Assembly: GCA_024138025.1 (NCBI GenBank)
Contig: JAMXBD010001096.1
Span: 124,001-188,000, forward strand
DNA from: Combretum micranthum
Taxonomy: Eukaryota > Streptophyta > Magnoliopsida > Myrtales > Combretaceae
DNA: 64,000 nucleotides
Direction of reading: 5' to 3'
The notes beneath the pieces were generated by a model. The model did not search any database and had not been told where the DNA came from. It saw nothing but the letters and a program-made list of their open reading frames with translations. This document shows, piece by piece, positions 1 through 11,570 of the stretch. Numbering within the stretch: the stretch's first letter is position 1; every line of letters starts with the position of its first letter. Position numbers and translations under genes: made by a program.

Positions 1-510
1 CTCCAATTGGAATTTGGCAAAATTTATAAAATGAAAGTCGTATATCTCTCTCTCCTATTTCTATAGGATCTTGAATCATATCAAACGGACCTCGGATGAG
101 AGAAATATATCAAATTTACTAAAATAGTATCAATCTGCAAATCTTACTGATGTTCTGCAATTGCAGTGACTTCAAGACGATTTTCAACCTTCATTCTTTC
201 ATAATTAGCAAAAGCTCAAAACATGAAGATTGTATATATATCTCTTATCTTTCCATAGGAGGTTTAATCACATCAAAAGAAGATCATATGAGAGAGATAT
301 CTGCAATTAACCAAACTCTGTCATTTTCCAAAACGTGAACACCATCACTGTAATAGCAGCAATTTCATGGCATATTTTGATGCTGATTCATTCCGAATTC
401 ATTCATGCCCAAAACATAAAAATTTAAGATCTCTCTCTTAGGTTTCAGTAGCATTTGAAATCATTTAAATAGGAGCTCGGATGAGAGAGATATGTTGAAT
501 TTACGAAACA
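1..510. repeat. Degenerate tandem repeat, three units of about 192 bp
   Basis: The motif around gatgagagaga/tatat recurs at about 95, 287 and 481, spaced 192 and 194 bases. Each copy is preceded by a related stretch: a c/ataaaat-like start, a run of ctctct, and ataggatc or ataggagg. The units have diverged by substitutions and small indels. No coding potential is seen. The array lies immediately left of LTR-like sequence (540-715), so it is most likely internal to an old LTR or to the 3' untranslated part of a retroelement. The left edge is cut by the window, so more units may exist. Confidence 0.6.
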
Positions 511-539
511 TCGCCAAAAATGTCATGATACTTGCATGG

Positions 540-715
540 CCAGCCTTGCTTGATTTCTTTCCCAAATTTGCATGAAACTTCTCCCAATTGCTTGTATTTT
601 TTGTTTAAGTCCTTAATGACCTGAAATAACAATTTAAGCATACTTAAGTACCATTTCCATTCGATTTCTATAAAATTTATAATAGATAAACTTGATTTGA
701 TTATTGCAAAGTTGA
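540..715 (-). repeat. Diverged LTR-end remnant related to the 6624-8107 LTR
   Basis: The stretch with ctcccaattgcttgtatttt, then aagtcctt, agcatacttaagtaccatttcc and atttctataaa matches, with moderate divergence, the terminal part of the LTR ending at 8107 (about 7945-8060). Orientation is the same, so this is the 5' part of a minus-strand LTR. No terminal dinucleotide or target duplication could be fixed. It is a relic of a related but not identical Tat/Athila-like family. Confidence 0.5.
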
Positions 716-2579
716 GTAAAATAGGACTTTACTACTTACAAGAATGTAGCAAAGGATTTGTACACTCTTCTTCTTGAAGGTTGAAGCCATTGTTTTTAAT
801 GGTATAAAATTGCCATCTATCATTTCTTGTACGGAGACTTTCATTTCCTCCCATGAAACTTCTATTGGCAGATTTCTAAACTCCTCCCCCATAAATCTCC
901 TTCATTCTCACACAAACCCATGGCAGCTATGGATTTCCTTAAAGGTACATCTCTGTACTACTTCAAAGCATATAAGCTGACGGAATCATCCAAAGATGGC
1001 ATTTGGTGCCTAGTTTTAAAGCATGCCAGGAATGCCAAAGTTGTCTTCTCATAAACCCCCTCCTTGATATTAGACATTCTCTCCCATTCTTGATCCTTAA
1101 ATTATTCCCTAAAGGCTCTCTCTAATCCATAGCTTCGTATCAATCCCCATTCCATTACAACATTCAAAACTATTGTCTTTTTAATCAAGAAAACTTAAAT
1201 TTTTCTTTTCTTCAGTATTTAAACCTATGGGAGGTTGAAGATGGGTACTTACTTGAGAATAGGTAGGCTTAGAATCAGTTCTAGCCTGTTTAATTTGTTT
1301 CTAGGGTTGCGTATTTGAGTGTCTTTAGGTGCCATTTCTACAAAGCAAATATGAATACATACATTTCTTTGTTTTAAAAAACAAAAAATAAAATAAAAGA
1401 CCCAACTTTAACTCATTTTTTGACTAAAACCTAAATCAGAGGCATTAATCATGCGCGAAGAACATTCTTTGAGCACTCTTATTCTAAACCTTTCTGAAGG
1501 AATTGCAAATTAATTTCAATTATATTTATGTTTCTTGACATTGTAATGTTATTATGAAAAAGAATCATCTTTTGAAACAGTCTTAAAATAACCAAATTCT
1601 TCTCAAGTTTTCATGGAAGCACAATAGTCATGACAGAGTTTATTAAAGATCATTTATGTATAACCCTAACATTTTCAAGTGAGGAAGTATAAAATAGTCA
1701 CTTTATCCTATTTAACTATCAAGAAAGCTTCTTAGCATCAGTACCAATAGATTATCAAGATTTTGTGAATTTTGAAACCCTAAAAGTAACGAGATTAAAC
1801 AAGTATCTATTCAAATATAAACTACAATATTGAATTAAAAGTGAAGAAAAGTGCTTACCTTATGAGTTTGAAGATGAAAATACTGTAAAAGAACAATTTT
1901 ATCCAGTTCGTGCAAGAGGATGTTTCAAGGGGTTATTGGGTTTGTTAAGTTTTGAACGAAGTAATAAATGAGAGGGAAACAACAGTATTAAAGCTTATAT
2001 ACTAAACGAATCTCAGGTTCAGCTGGGAGTACGGTTTAGAACCCAGTTCATTATTTTATTTTAAAGGAATTAAAGAATCACGGCCTTGAATTTAGCATTT
2101 ATTAAACCAGCACAAAAGAATATTAAAAGAATCGCGGCCTTTATTTTACCCTTAGTTTAACTTGTAAAGAGTAAAAAATTAAGGCAAAAGGTAACTACAA
2201 TCACAATCGTGGGCTCGATTTAAGACGCGATACAGACTGTGAACAAATCTTATTCTTCCTTATGAAATGTGGGTTTGCTGCAATCAAACTTATCAGGTGG
2301 ATTCCTACAAAAACACTTTAAAACAAACATGAAAGCACACAGGTGATTGCATCCCTGCTATCTAATCTTCAACAAAAAATTTAACTAAAAGCACCATTCC
2401 AAACTTCATAAGAAAACTTCAAAAACATCATCCCTATCAACAAAAACTCTCAAGAAAACCTATCAAAGTCACATCATCCATCAAAATCAAACATTCATCA
2501 ACAAAGAAAACATACTCAAGGTCTTTTTAAAATAAAGAAAATTACGTTATCCACAACAAAATAGAACAACTGAACGAAA
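716..2579. other. Unassigned AT-rich interval, probably old retroelement sequence
   Basis: No convincing gene is seen. A minus-strand open stretch of 63 codons at 701-892 has a fairly balanced composition but matches nothing I recognise. At about 2070-2270 there are two copies of an aagaatc(a/g)cggcctt motif, followed by tcacaatcgtgggctcgatttaagacgcgat. This is reminiscent of the hydrophilic, cacgat-rich part of the LTR at 4279-5919, so part of the interval may be a very diverged LTR. It may also be the 3' untranslated region of the element whose gag lies at 2580-3598. Confidence 0.3.
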
Positions 2580-3598
2580 GTCTAGGATTAGTCATTTTAG
2601 GAGTCTTTCATCTTCATTTCAGCTCTTGGGGGTTCGTTTCTATGTTAGCTGGCAAAGTTCCTTGAGGTCTTTAGGTCATTTTTAGGTCCATTGTAATTTT
2701 CAACAAACTTTACATTCTTAGAAATCGTGCCCTTAGAACTTTGCCCTAGAACTCCATCAACCATATGCACTTATGCAGTTCCTATGGTCATACTATCAAC
2801 CTTCCTAAATAGAACCTCTATCTTGGAGGTCAAAGATGTCACAACATCTAGTTTAAACACACCTCTAATCTTCTCATTCCTATCATTGACAGATGACCTC
2901 TAGTAATTGTTGTTAGCCGTATCCTTTAAAAGGTTCAAACACTCCTTATGGGATTTGTAGTTCAAGCTCTGTCCTACTACTGCATTAATAAGCTGCCTAG
3001 TCCCATAGTTTAGCCAGTTAAAAAAGGTTTAGACCCTTTTCCATTTAGGCAGTCCATGATGTAGGCACCTACCTATGAGTTCCTTCCATTTCTTGAAAGC
3101 TTCATAGAGAGTTTCTTATTCCAACTAGTGGAATGAAGCTATGTCCACTCTCAACTTTGCTGTTTTAGATAATGGGAAGTGTTTTCTGATGAAGTTCTCA
3201 AGCATTTTCTGCCAGGTAGTTATGGACTGTCTAGGCAAACTATTGAGCCATTTCTTTGCATTTTCCTTAAGAGAGAAAGGAAATAACCTAACGCATATGG
3301 CATCATCGAAGGCCTCATTGATCTTAAATGTCATACGAATTTTTAAGAATTGTTGGAGGTGAGTGTTAGGATCTTCATCTTGTAATTCGTCAAACTAGAT
3401 GTATTGTTGGACCATTTAGATAATGTTGGGTTTCATATCAAAGTCATTGGCTGCCACTGTAGGTTTAGCAATGATGGTATCAGCCCCATCTAAAGTAGGT
3501 CTATAGAAATACAGCATGATCTTCAGTTAGTCGATCCTAACAGATTCATTTTCTTCTTGCTCCAATCCTCCATTTTTTGGGTCCACTCTATTTGCCAT
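2580..3598 (-). pseudogene. Decayed Ty3/gypsy (Tat/Athila-type) gag
   Basis: Gag builds the retrotransposon's virus-like particle. The start ATG is at 3598 and opens with MANRVDPKNG. The reading frame holds several stops, and an open core at 3125-3334 shows the retrotransposon gag domain: the residues AICVRLFPFSL, then KKWLNSLP, ITTW, and F-P-L-S-K-T-A-K-L-R. This is the conserved R-L-F-P-F-S-L / W-L-N-S-L-P / F-F-P-x-S-K-T signature of plant Tat/Athila gag proteins. Weaker homology continues through stops to about 2580. Upstream, on the minus strand, lie a tRNA-Asp-like primer site and an LTR, which is the expected order. No protease, RT or integrase is recognisable downstream, so the element is truncated or so decayed that pol is lost. 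Family assignment is by motif only. Confidence 0.8.
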
Positions 3599-4257
3599 CT
3601 CCTTTAGAAAAAGTATCCTCTCTTACCTAGTTATTCACCTTGAAGTTCTTCCTATTCTCTAAGGTTCTAGAATAAAGGGAAATAAAGGGTAAGATTGATT
3701 CCTAATTATAATCCTACCATTTTATCATGGTAGCGAATTAGTCTACAACAAACCTATCTTATAACAGACAAACTATAAACAAATGCTACAACAACAAAAA
3801 ATGTTACACAATAACTTTACATAGGGTAAGGACTATGAATAAAAGAATTAAAGAATTAAATGAAAGATAAAAGACAACAAAGTAAAAGCTAAACGAAAAA
3901 ACAAAACTATACAAAAGAACTATAAAAACTATTTAGACATATTTATAAATAGGAAAGGGATTATGTACAACTATCCACATATGTAAAAATGAAGAAAAAT
4001 GAAAGGGTTAGCACTATAGACAAAAGAAATATATTTACAAAAATAGAAACAAAATATTTACAAAAAGAAAGATAAACCTATGTATGAAAAACCATATTTA
4101 CAGATATTTACACGAAAACAAAAACAAAAACAAAAAATAGAAATGAAAGCTAAAGCTATTCACACTATGCACAGGCTTAGTGGTCAGTTTAATAGACTTA
4201 AAATTTTTAGGTAGTGCTTTGTTGAGCTTCATATACATGAATGCAACACTAATCTCT

Positions 4258-4270
4258 AGCAACAATGCCA
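4258..4270 (-). promoter_or_regulatory. Primer-binding site, tRNA-Asp type (degenerate)
   Basis: On the minus strand the sequence reads tttTTGGCATTGTTGCTAGAG. Plant Tat/Athila elements typically carry TGGCGCCGTTGCCGGGGA here, complementary to the 3' end of tRNA-Asp. Several CpG-type positions have changed to A or T, as expected of an old methylated copy. It lies a few bases inside the LTR that ends near 4279 and about 660 bases upstream of the gag start. Confidence 0.65.
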
Positions 4271-4278
4271 AAAAGACT

Positions 4279-5919
4279 TGGTTGGTATGTGGGTTTCGCA
4301 TTTTAAAAGCACAAATACAAAGCTAAAGTTTTCCAAAAATTTATAAAAATATTAATAAGTTCTGCTCAACTGTGATTACATTCATCAACATACACAAGCC
4401 ACCTACCTTAGTAGCATATAAAGTATTAGATCGTATTTTGTAGGGATCGTTAGCATCTATCTTACCCACTTTTGATCTATTATCTCACCAAAGAAAGATT
4501 TAGAAGAACATTATATACAATAAAAAGCTAAGCTAAGGTTAAAACTAATTATGTACACGTTTTCAAGACAAATTAAGGATATAAGTTTGTTAATGCAAGA
4601 CAAAGCTTAAGATTTGCTTCAATAAGTCTTTATTATATGATTTCTTAACAAACTCAAAAAGTTATTTATTGGGTATATTTACGCTGTCGAATTCACTAAG
4701 GTAAGCTAAAGCCTTTCTCAAGGTCAGAAACTATAAATCTATGTTAGACCTCCAGAATCTCTTCCAAGCTATCAGTATTCTAGATTCGTATAAAGATTAA
4801 GAATCATGTGATTGAAATCCATATTAATGAATTTAAAACCAAGTGACAGAAGGTTTTACCATCCCTATCTCTAAGTGATTATGAGTAACTTCACTGGTAG
4901 CTTAGATCTATTCAAAATAATAATCTCTTAATCTATTCACTTGAAATCAAATAAGGATATAAGAGGTACACCACACAATTAAACCCACGAAATTAAATTT
5001 GAGCAATTAATTAGAAATATCCAATTAATATTCAATAAAAACGCATTGAAATTACATGAATCAGGTCTTGGATTCGCAAACCCTAAGTTAAGATGATTAT
5101 TTCTTCACAGATATGAACATTAAATTTGGATTAAAGATAAATAATATGAAAATAAAGATAAATATTAAAGATTAAGCATAAAAAATCTTGCAAGAGCAAA
5201 CGTCGGGTTAAATATGAATTTACCTAGAAACCTTAAATTCCTTGCAAAAGAAAAGTTTCTCTTACTAGAAGTTCTCTCACTACTCTATCCTATGTTAGGA
5301 ATTTATTACATATGATACAACATAATATTACACTTTTGTGCACATTTATTTATAGGTGATACGGCATAGAAATAATAAAGATTTTATTCGTTGACGTAGC
5401 AGATTTTTTATAACGGATTTTGTCTTTATCTTCATGCATGAGACAGCGAAGCAACAAACATGTGATAGGGTGACTTTCACGGCTTGGATCACAGGCTTGA
5501 AAGTTGGCCACAATATAAGCTGTGTTTTTTCATCAGAGGCTCAATTTAAGTTTACTTCAAACCGTAGTTAGAATCACAAGCACGATGCTTGGGCGCGATT
5601 GGAGTTGTATCATGAATCATAAGGTAGGGTTATCTCAATGTAAACCACGATACAAATTGAAGGAGCAGTTGGACTTTTGCCTTATTTTCTTGCTCTTGGT
5701 TGGGATCTTTGGCAGCTATGGTCAAGTTTGTCTTAAACCTTTATTGTTGTTTTGCTCTAAATCTGATTATATACACCTTGTTTCTTCTTTTCTTGATCCT
5801 ATGAGTTGAAAAACAACATTTTAACCAAAAAAAGCTAAAAATCATAAGAATTTATCTAAAAAATAGGTTAAATAAAGCATAAATTCCTATGCATAGAATA
5901 GGGTGTAAAAAACTTATCA
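4279..5919 (-). repeat. 5' LTR of the left Tat/Athila-like element (family A)
   Basis: Read on the minus strand it begins TGATAAGTTTTTTACACC at 5919 and runs to about 4279 (ending ACCAACCA), just before the primer-binding site. A TATA box (tataaata on the minus strand, 5347-5354) is in a plausible promoter position. A second copy of about 970 bp of this LTR lies at 32660-33630. The inner boundary is inferred from spacing to the primer site, not from a paired LTR. An AT-rich frame at 5522-5809 on the plus strand is a chance opening inside this LTR. Confidence 0.65.
5347..5354 (-). promoter_or_regulatory. LTR TATA box (family A)
   Basis: The minus strand reads cctaTAAATAaatg. It is the only canonical TATAAATA in this LTR, and it matches the TATA motifs seen in the other LTR families of this window. 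Confidence 0.4.
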
Positions 5920-6623
5920 ATATGTTGCAAGAAGAATTACATTGGAGGAAACAATTGTTAGAACTATATGTTGTTACGTATCCAAAATTGTTATTGGAGG
6001 AGCAACAATGGTGGTTGATAACACCTCTTAAGGAGAGCCCCGAGATGAGGTGTTTTATGAGATGATTAGAAAAACTTTCACCTCCAATGAAGCTCCGGAG
6101 ATTATGGTGGACCCTCCAAGCAAGTTAAATAAAGAAACCCTCAAAGCCATTAATCAGCTAGTCTTCAAACACTAGAAGACCAAATCAATGAGAAAAAAGA
6201 AATTTTCTAAACACTTAAGGACATAATTTTGCGACTCTTGAAAATGAGATCAATGAGGAGAAATTCGTCAAAGCAATAGTAGAAGACCTTTTTGGAAGAT
6301 GTAGTTAAAGATCTTTTTGATGAAAATGCTTCTCTTTGAATTTGTAGAGAAGATAAACAACCTTAAGAAAAAGATGAAGGAGGCTGGGTTGAATTGAATG
6401 GAGAAAGATTCAATGTAGAATCTAGAGAAATTTCATGAGTCTAGGGCTGAGCTGAATAAATATAATAAATGGCTTGAGGAAAAAGCGTTAAAGAGTAGTA
6501 GAGGTAAGGCTAATCATACCCTCAAGAACTGAGGAGGAAAAAAAAGAAGAAGAAATTTTAGTAAGAAAAAGGAAAGAGCAAGAACGTCTTAAGAAATATA
6601 AGGAGCGTATAGGCTTAGATGAA
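5920..6623 (+). pseudogene. Degraded coding remnant, Glu/Lys-rich coiled-coil character
   Basis: I do not recognise the product. Switching frames past stops, plus-strand segments read as protein-like: a stretch with GEPRDEVFYEMIRKTFTSNEAPE, a middle rich in E, K, N and L with heptad-like spacing, and a C-terminal part rich in EEEILVRKRKEQERLKKYKER. Insertion of the element at 6624-27255 interrupts it. The sequence resuming at 27256 is again lysine-rich before fading. It may be the C-terminal part of a plus-strand retroelement protein, because an element 3' end lies further right at 32514-32620, or it may be a captured plant gene fragment. Confidence is only that it was once coding. Confidence 0.35.
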
Positions 6624-8107
6624 TGATCACGCTTTTTCTATTTGTGCTTTGTAAAACTCTTTTTAATCTTTTTTAAAATTCCTTTAAATGCACAGATGCT
6701 AATCGGCTAATATATTGAGTGTGTGTGTAATAATAAAATTTCAATAAATAGTGAGCCGTATCCATAGGGAATGAGGACTAGCTTTCAATTATATCAGTCC
6801 TAATTTTAGCTAGGCAAACCAAAAAGATTATATTTTACGATTTTTGACATAAAACTAAACGATAAAAATTTGGTATTTACAACACTTGTAATTGAATTAG
6901 GTTTAGAGCCAACAGATCTGAAAGTAAATTGAATGTATGTTAATGACCAGAATATGCTTGCAAATCCAAATTACTAATGGGTTAGTATTTTCAATCAATC
7001 AAGTGTCGAGTAAAAAATTCCTTTTTCCCAAAGAAAGCAATTACCCAAAATTAACCAACTAATTTTCCCTATTCCTAAGAAAGTGATCAATTGACTAATC
7101 TTTATAATTTTCTAAACCTTAATTGAATTGCAATCCTACGTCTATGAGATTTGCAATTCGGATTAGCTAATCACATAATAGATTAGAAAAGAATTTCCCA
7201 ATTGCAATCTTAATCAAACATGAATACCATAATTATTCCGAAACACATAATCGGTGAAATAGCATCAACAATTCGACTATAAACAAAGAATCAATCAACA
7301 ATAGAAAACATCAATCAAATAATTCAAATTAGTAACTCAGAACCATTAATCAAATCAAAGGGAAAAAGTTTCATGTATCATCCAAAACATGAAATTACAA
7401 AAAAAAAGGAATGAAATCACCTTGGATAGTGATTCCATGCTCAAATCCATGTTCAAATGATATTTCCACTTAATCTTGGTGTGGAATCCATAATCAAAAT
7501 AAAAATAAAAACTTTCTAGTGTTCTATGCCCTAATCTCTATCAAGGAGCAAAGGAAAAATAGTTTAAAGTTTTATCTAGGGTTCTTCCTTCTTTTTACCA
7601 GATCCACAAGAGAGTATTTATATGTTGAAGACACAGGAGACTTAGGCCGGCTTCAAGGCTGGTGGCCTTGAATTGAAATTAACCGGCATTGAATGAAAAA
7701 TGATTTCTAAACCAAGATGGCAGCCAGCTTTGAAGCAGCGTTAGGGCGGTATATGGTTAAGGCCAGCAGCCTTTATTCTCCCAGGGCCAGTGTATAATGT
7801 TTAAATGAAGGCTGGTGATGTTATGTTGAAAGGCTGACTATGTTGCTTTGTATTTCAATGTAGGCTAGTGGCTTTTGCTCTATAATGGTCGGCCTTGAAT
7901 GTAAGCTGGTGGCTTTGCTTCTTTATTTGCCAACTTTGAATTTGCATAAATCTCCTCTCAATTGCTTGTATTTGCATTATAAGTCCTCAAAGACCTATAT
8001 TATCATAAAAAGCATACTTAAGTATCATTTCCTTATAATTTCTATAAATCCAATAATAATTTAACACAATTCATATGATAAAAAGTTAGTATAATATGCC
8101 TTTATCA
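6624..8107 (-). repeat. 3' LTR of the gag-protease element (family B)
   Basis: The LTR is 1484 bp. On the minus strand it starts TGATAAAGGCATATTATAC at 8107, next to a short purine tract (aggggag) that serves as polypurine tract, and ends GTGATCA at 6624. The TATA box (tataaata) is at 7615-7622 on the minus strand. Upstream of it, at 7640-7930, is a GC-rich block with repeated GGCCGGCTTCAAGGC-like words that stands out from the AT-rich remainder. Confidence 0.85.
7615..7622 (-). promoter_or_regulatory. LTR TATA box (family B, 3' LTR)
   Basis: The minus strand reads caTATAAATActc. The motif is conserved in the partner LTR at 12574-12581, which supports it as the core promoter. Confidence 0.5.
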
Positions 8108-9677
8108 ACTCCCCTATACTTGAACTTTTGCTTGCTCTCAAGGAAAATAAATAAGAATACAAGAAAAATCTATTATAGAGAATACAAAATATTATGACTC
8201 GTAATTCTTGTGGCTACTGCTCTAACCATATTAGGTTTCATGTAATTAGATTACTACAATTAAAATTTAGTAGTTATCTAGACAAAACAAACTTTAGTCC
8301 CTGCGTTTAGCAAAAGAACCTTTTGTCCAAAAGTAAATACTCAATCCATTAAGGAAAAACAACTATTTAAACTTCACTAGATATTAACAAGCATATAGTC
8401 CTTGCAATACAGAGTGAAAGCATATGATATCTACTCATTCTCTAGATTTTCTCCCTCTTTATTATAAGTTTTATTTCTTTCATTCATATTCTTTTAATTC
8501 ATACAAGCAAATTTTTTTTCAAAGTTCATGTATTGAACTTTTGCCTTTCCTCCCTTTTTTATTATAGTGAGTTTATTAAGTCGACACATCTTGGGCTCAT
8601 CACCCAAGTGACCAGGTTTAAAAAGACCCCTATAGACTCTTTCTCACTCCAACATTCAAGTTTGGATACTTTTGACATAATTACCTAAGTCGTTGGAGTA
8701 AAGGCTATGCTTTTTTTCTTTATTTTCTTTTGAATGCCATAACAATATTAAGACTTTTTTTTTTTTATAAAAGATCACTAAGTAAAGAGTTTCTTCTACT
8801 TCTTTCAGTAAGTGTTGAAATGTTCAAAACAACTTAAAAGAGTATATACAAGCTAAATTTTTCCTAGAAGTAGACCTATTTATTTTTCACTTAAGGATTT
8901 AACCTACTCTCAAACTTCCAATTTTAAGGCTAAATATAAGGTAAATTTTTCCTTAAAGATTTCACTACTTAATTTTAACTAAGTAATCTAATCACAATAT
9001 AGGTAAGTAAGGCACCTAACAAGTCAATTTCACATTCTATAGATGCTATCTACAACATTTAATACAATCTCTATATTTCATGAAAAATTTGGAAAAAAAA
9101 CATGGCCTAAAAGTTGCCAAGTAATGCTTAAGTGCAAATCTATGTTTGAAATATGGGTCAATAATTCAAGTTCAAATATCATAGATATGCAATTAATTCA
9201 CTAATTTAGACATCAGCAAACTATACTCCACTTCATTCTCTATATCACATTATCCCTTTCCCCATACTTAAATTGAACAGTATCTTCACTGTTCCTAATT
9301 CAGCTCAATATAGGAAAGAAATAATGATAAAAGAGAAAAAGAAAAACAGTACTTCCCTGATTTTGAAAAATTGATGCATTTTGAGTTCCAACTGGTATAG
9401 TAATAGAGAAGGTTTCCAATTAATCCATCTTGTGAGTCCAGCTCTTATGGTCTACGATTATGCTCTTTAGTTGTTGCTTTTCCTCTTATCTGCACAAAAA
9501 GGGCAACCATCAAAGCAACAAACAGAAGACAAAAACAAAAAGAAATATTTAAGAAAAAGATAATGGTGCACTCAACGTTTGTTTTATAGTCTCAGCTTAA
9601 CTTTGTAACTTTCTTCTTCATGGAGGATCAAATTGACTAGTCTTTTTGTTTTCATCTCTTTTTTTTCTTACAAGTTT
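8108..9677 (-). other. 3' untranslated internal region of the gag-protease element
   Basis: This is AT-rich sequence with no reading frame of note between the protease stop and the 3' LTR. It holds a T-run at 8756-8767 and many cttt-rich stretches. Pol would be expected here in a complete element, but no RT, RNase H or integrase motif is found on either strand. Confidence 0.55.
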
Positions 9678-11150
9678 CTATTCTTGAATTTTCAGTTGTT
9701 GTGTCAACTTTGGTGGATTTACGGTTCTTTTCCAACGCTGCATGATATTCACATGTAACTCTCTATTTCCAACCCTCAACATCATTTTACTGCTTTTTAC
9801 ATCAATAAAAGCTCCAGCAATGGTCATGAATGGGCGCCTAAGGATCAAAGGAATCTTTGGATCTTCTTCTATATCCAATACTATAAAGTCAATAACAAAT
9901 ACGAACTCATCCACTTTCAATAGCACATCCTCAATAATCCCTCTAGGTCTTTTAATAGAGCGGTCAGCAATCGAATTGTCATCTCATTTGCTTAATTGCA
10001 TCCCCTAATCCTAACTTTTTAACCATAAAGAAAGGCATCAAATTGATACTTGCACCTAAATCACAAAATGCATTCTTGAATTATCTCCTATGGTGCAATT
10101 CAAAGTGAATTTACGTGGATCATTCAATTTAGGAGGACGTGCATGCTTGAGTCAACATAACCGTCTCTCTCACATTCATATTCATTTTCTTGCTCATTAC
10201 TTCTTTCAAAAAGCACTTGTATTGAGGTAACTATGCTAAAACATTAGCCAAGGGAATGTTGATCTTCAGCTTCTTAAACACCTCCAGGAATTTCTCATAC
10301 TCTTCATCATCTTTCTTCTTTCTTGATTGTCCTAGAGAAGGAATTGGTGGCACATATGGCTTGATAGTAGGCTCCTACTACAGGTGTGTGCTCCTGTTGT
10401 ATCATAACTTCCATTTGTTTGAAGTATAAGCCAAAGTCTCTTCTTTCTCAATCAACTTGCTTGTCTATGCATTGATCTCATTTACTATCTTAATTAGAGT
10501 AGAGGTTTCACAATACCTTCAATATTTTTTCCTAATTTCTCAAACCCCTTTATAGTTAAATCTGCAAGCTTTTCAATGGCTATTTCCAAGTTGGTTTATT
10601 CATTTACTTTAACCTCATTGGCCATTAAAGAAGTGTTTGCCAGTTTTTCTGCATTGAACACAACTTTTCCCTTTTCTCTTCATCATGCCTTTGAGAATCA
10701 AATGGAGTTTTTTTTCCTCTCCATTACTATGATTCCTCCATTCTTCACTAGAATTAGCAAGTCGAAATATAGAAGATACAAATTCTGTCAAACTTACTAC
10801 CTAATCTTTAATTTTTCTATAACAACTTGTTGCTTCTCAAGATCTTCTTCCCATTTTTGCTCTAAACCCTCACAATTTTTTCAATACTTTTCTCTCTTCC
10901 TAGGCTGAGGTACCTAGATTTTTAGAAGATGAAGCGATATTCTCTTGATTTGGAGTCTCACAAGTGTGGTGATACTCTTGAGTTGCCACATTGGGATCAA
11001 TTTTTGTCTTACCACCTTGACATTGAGAACTATCATGTGATCCATTATACTATGAACAAACTACTGGAGGAGATATGCTCGATCAATGTATTAGCTTCCT
11101 CTCAATTCTCCAAGCGTTCCAAATGCCATTTTCGCTTACATTAATGATAA
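9678..11150 (-). pseudogene. Decayed gag-protease of a Tat/Athila-like element
   Basis: The protease processes Gag in the retrotransposon particle. The best-preserved part is an open frame at 9678-9926. It shows the C-terminal half of a plant Ty3/gypsy protease: VLDIEEDPKIPLILRRPFM, then AFIDV and LRVGN. Just upstream, in a shifted frame at about 10020-10140, lie a CTIGDN-like segment and the active-site block D-L-G-A-S-I-N-L-M-P (aspartate present). Further upstream to about 11150 the minus strand has fragmentary gag-like coding with many stops. The usual R-x-P-F-L in the flap region reads R-R-P-F-M. The frame ends with a stop at 9678 and no pol follows. At least one frameshift separates the active-site block from the C-terminal half. 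Confidence 0.75.
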
Positions 11151-11550
11151 TTTCCCTCTAGCAGTTGACTCCATCATCTTATCATGAATACCTATTGTAT
11201 TAAGGAAAAGTAACAGTTGAGACCAACAAGGCGAATCATGATAAAGACATTCACGTATCAAATTGTATCTTCCCCAAGCATTTGATAAAGACTTCCCTTA
11301 TATTGCTTAAAATATAGTATCTCTGATTGAAGCTCTTCAATACAACAATATAGGAAGACTGATGCTTGTTGATCACCCCTATCTTATCTTTGCTCAACAA
11401 AAATTTCAAGCACCTACATGCACAATAGATAAAAGACAATTATTTACAAATAATGAAGAAAATAATTAATTTTTTATTTTGTAATTTTTTTTCAAATAAA
11501 AGGCCTAGTCTACAAAAGTCCTAAAAACTGAAATTAGCACCATTCACTCC

Positions 11551-11565
11551 CCAGCAATGGAGCCA
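11551..11565 (-). promoter_or_regulatory. Primer-binding site, tRNA-Asp type
   Basis: The minus strand reads tttTTGGCTCCATTGCTGGGGAG. It differs from the consensus TGGCGCCGTTGCCGGGGA at positions explained by C-to-T and G-to-A change. It lies five bases from the LTR edge at 11571, as expected for the first-strand primer site. Confidence 0.75.
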
Positions 11566-11570
11566 AAAAC

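Noticed and set aside
5522..5809. 95-codon plus-strand frame
   Set aside because: It falls inside the family A LTR; the corresponding part of the second copy (about 33250-33530) has stops and indels.
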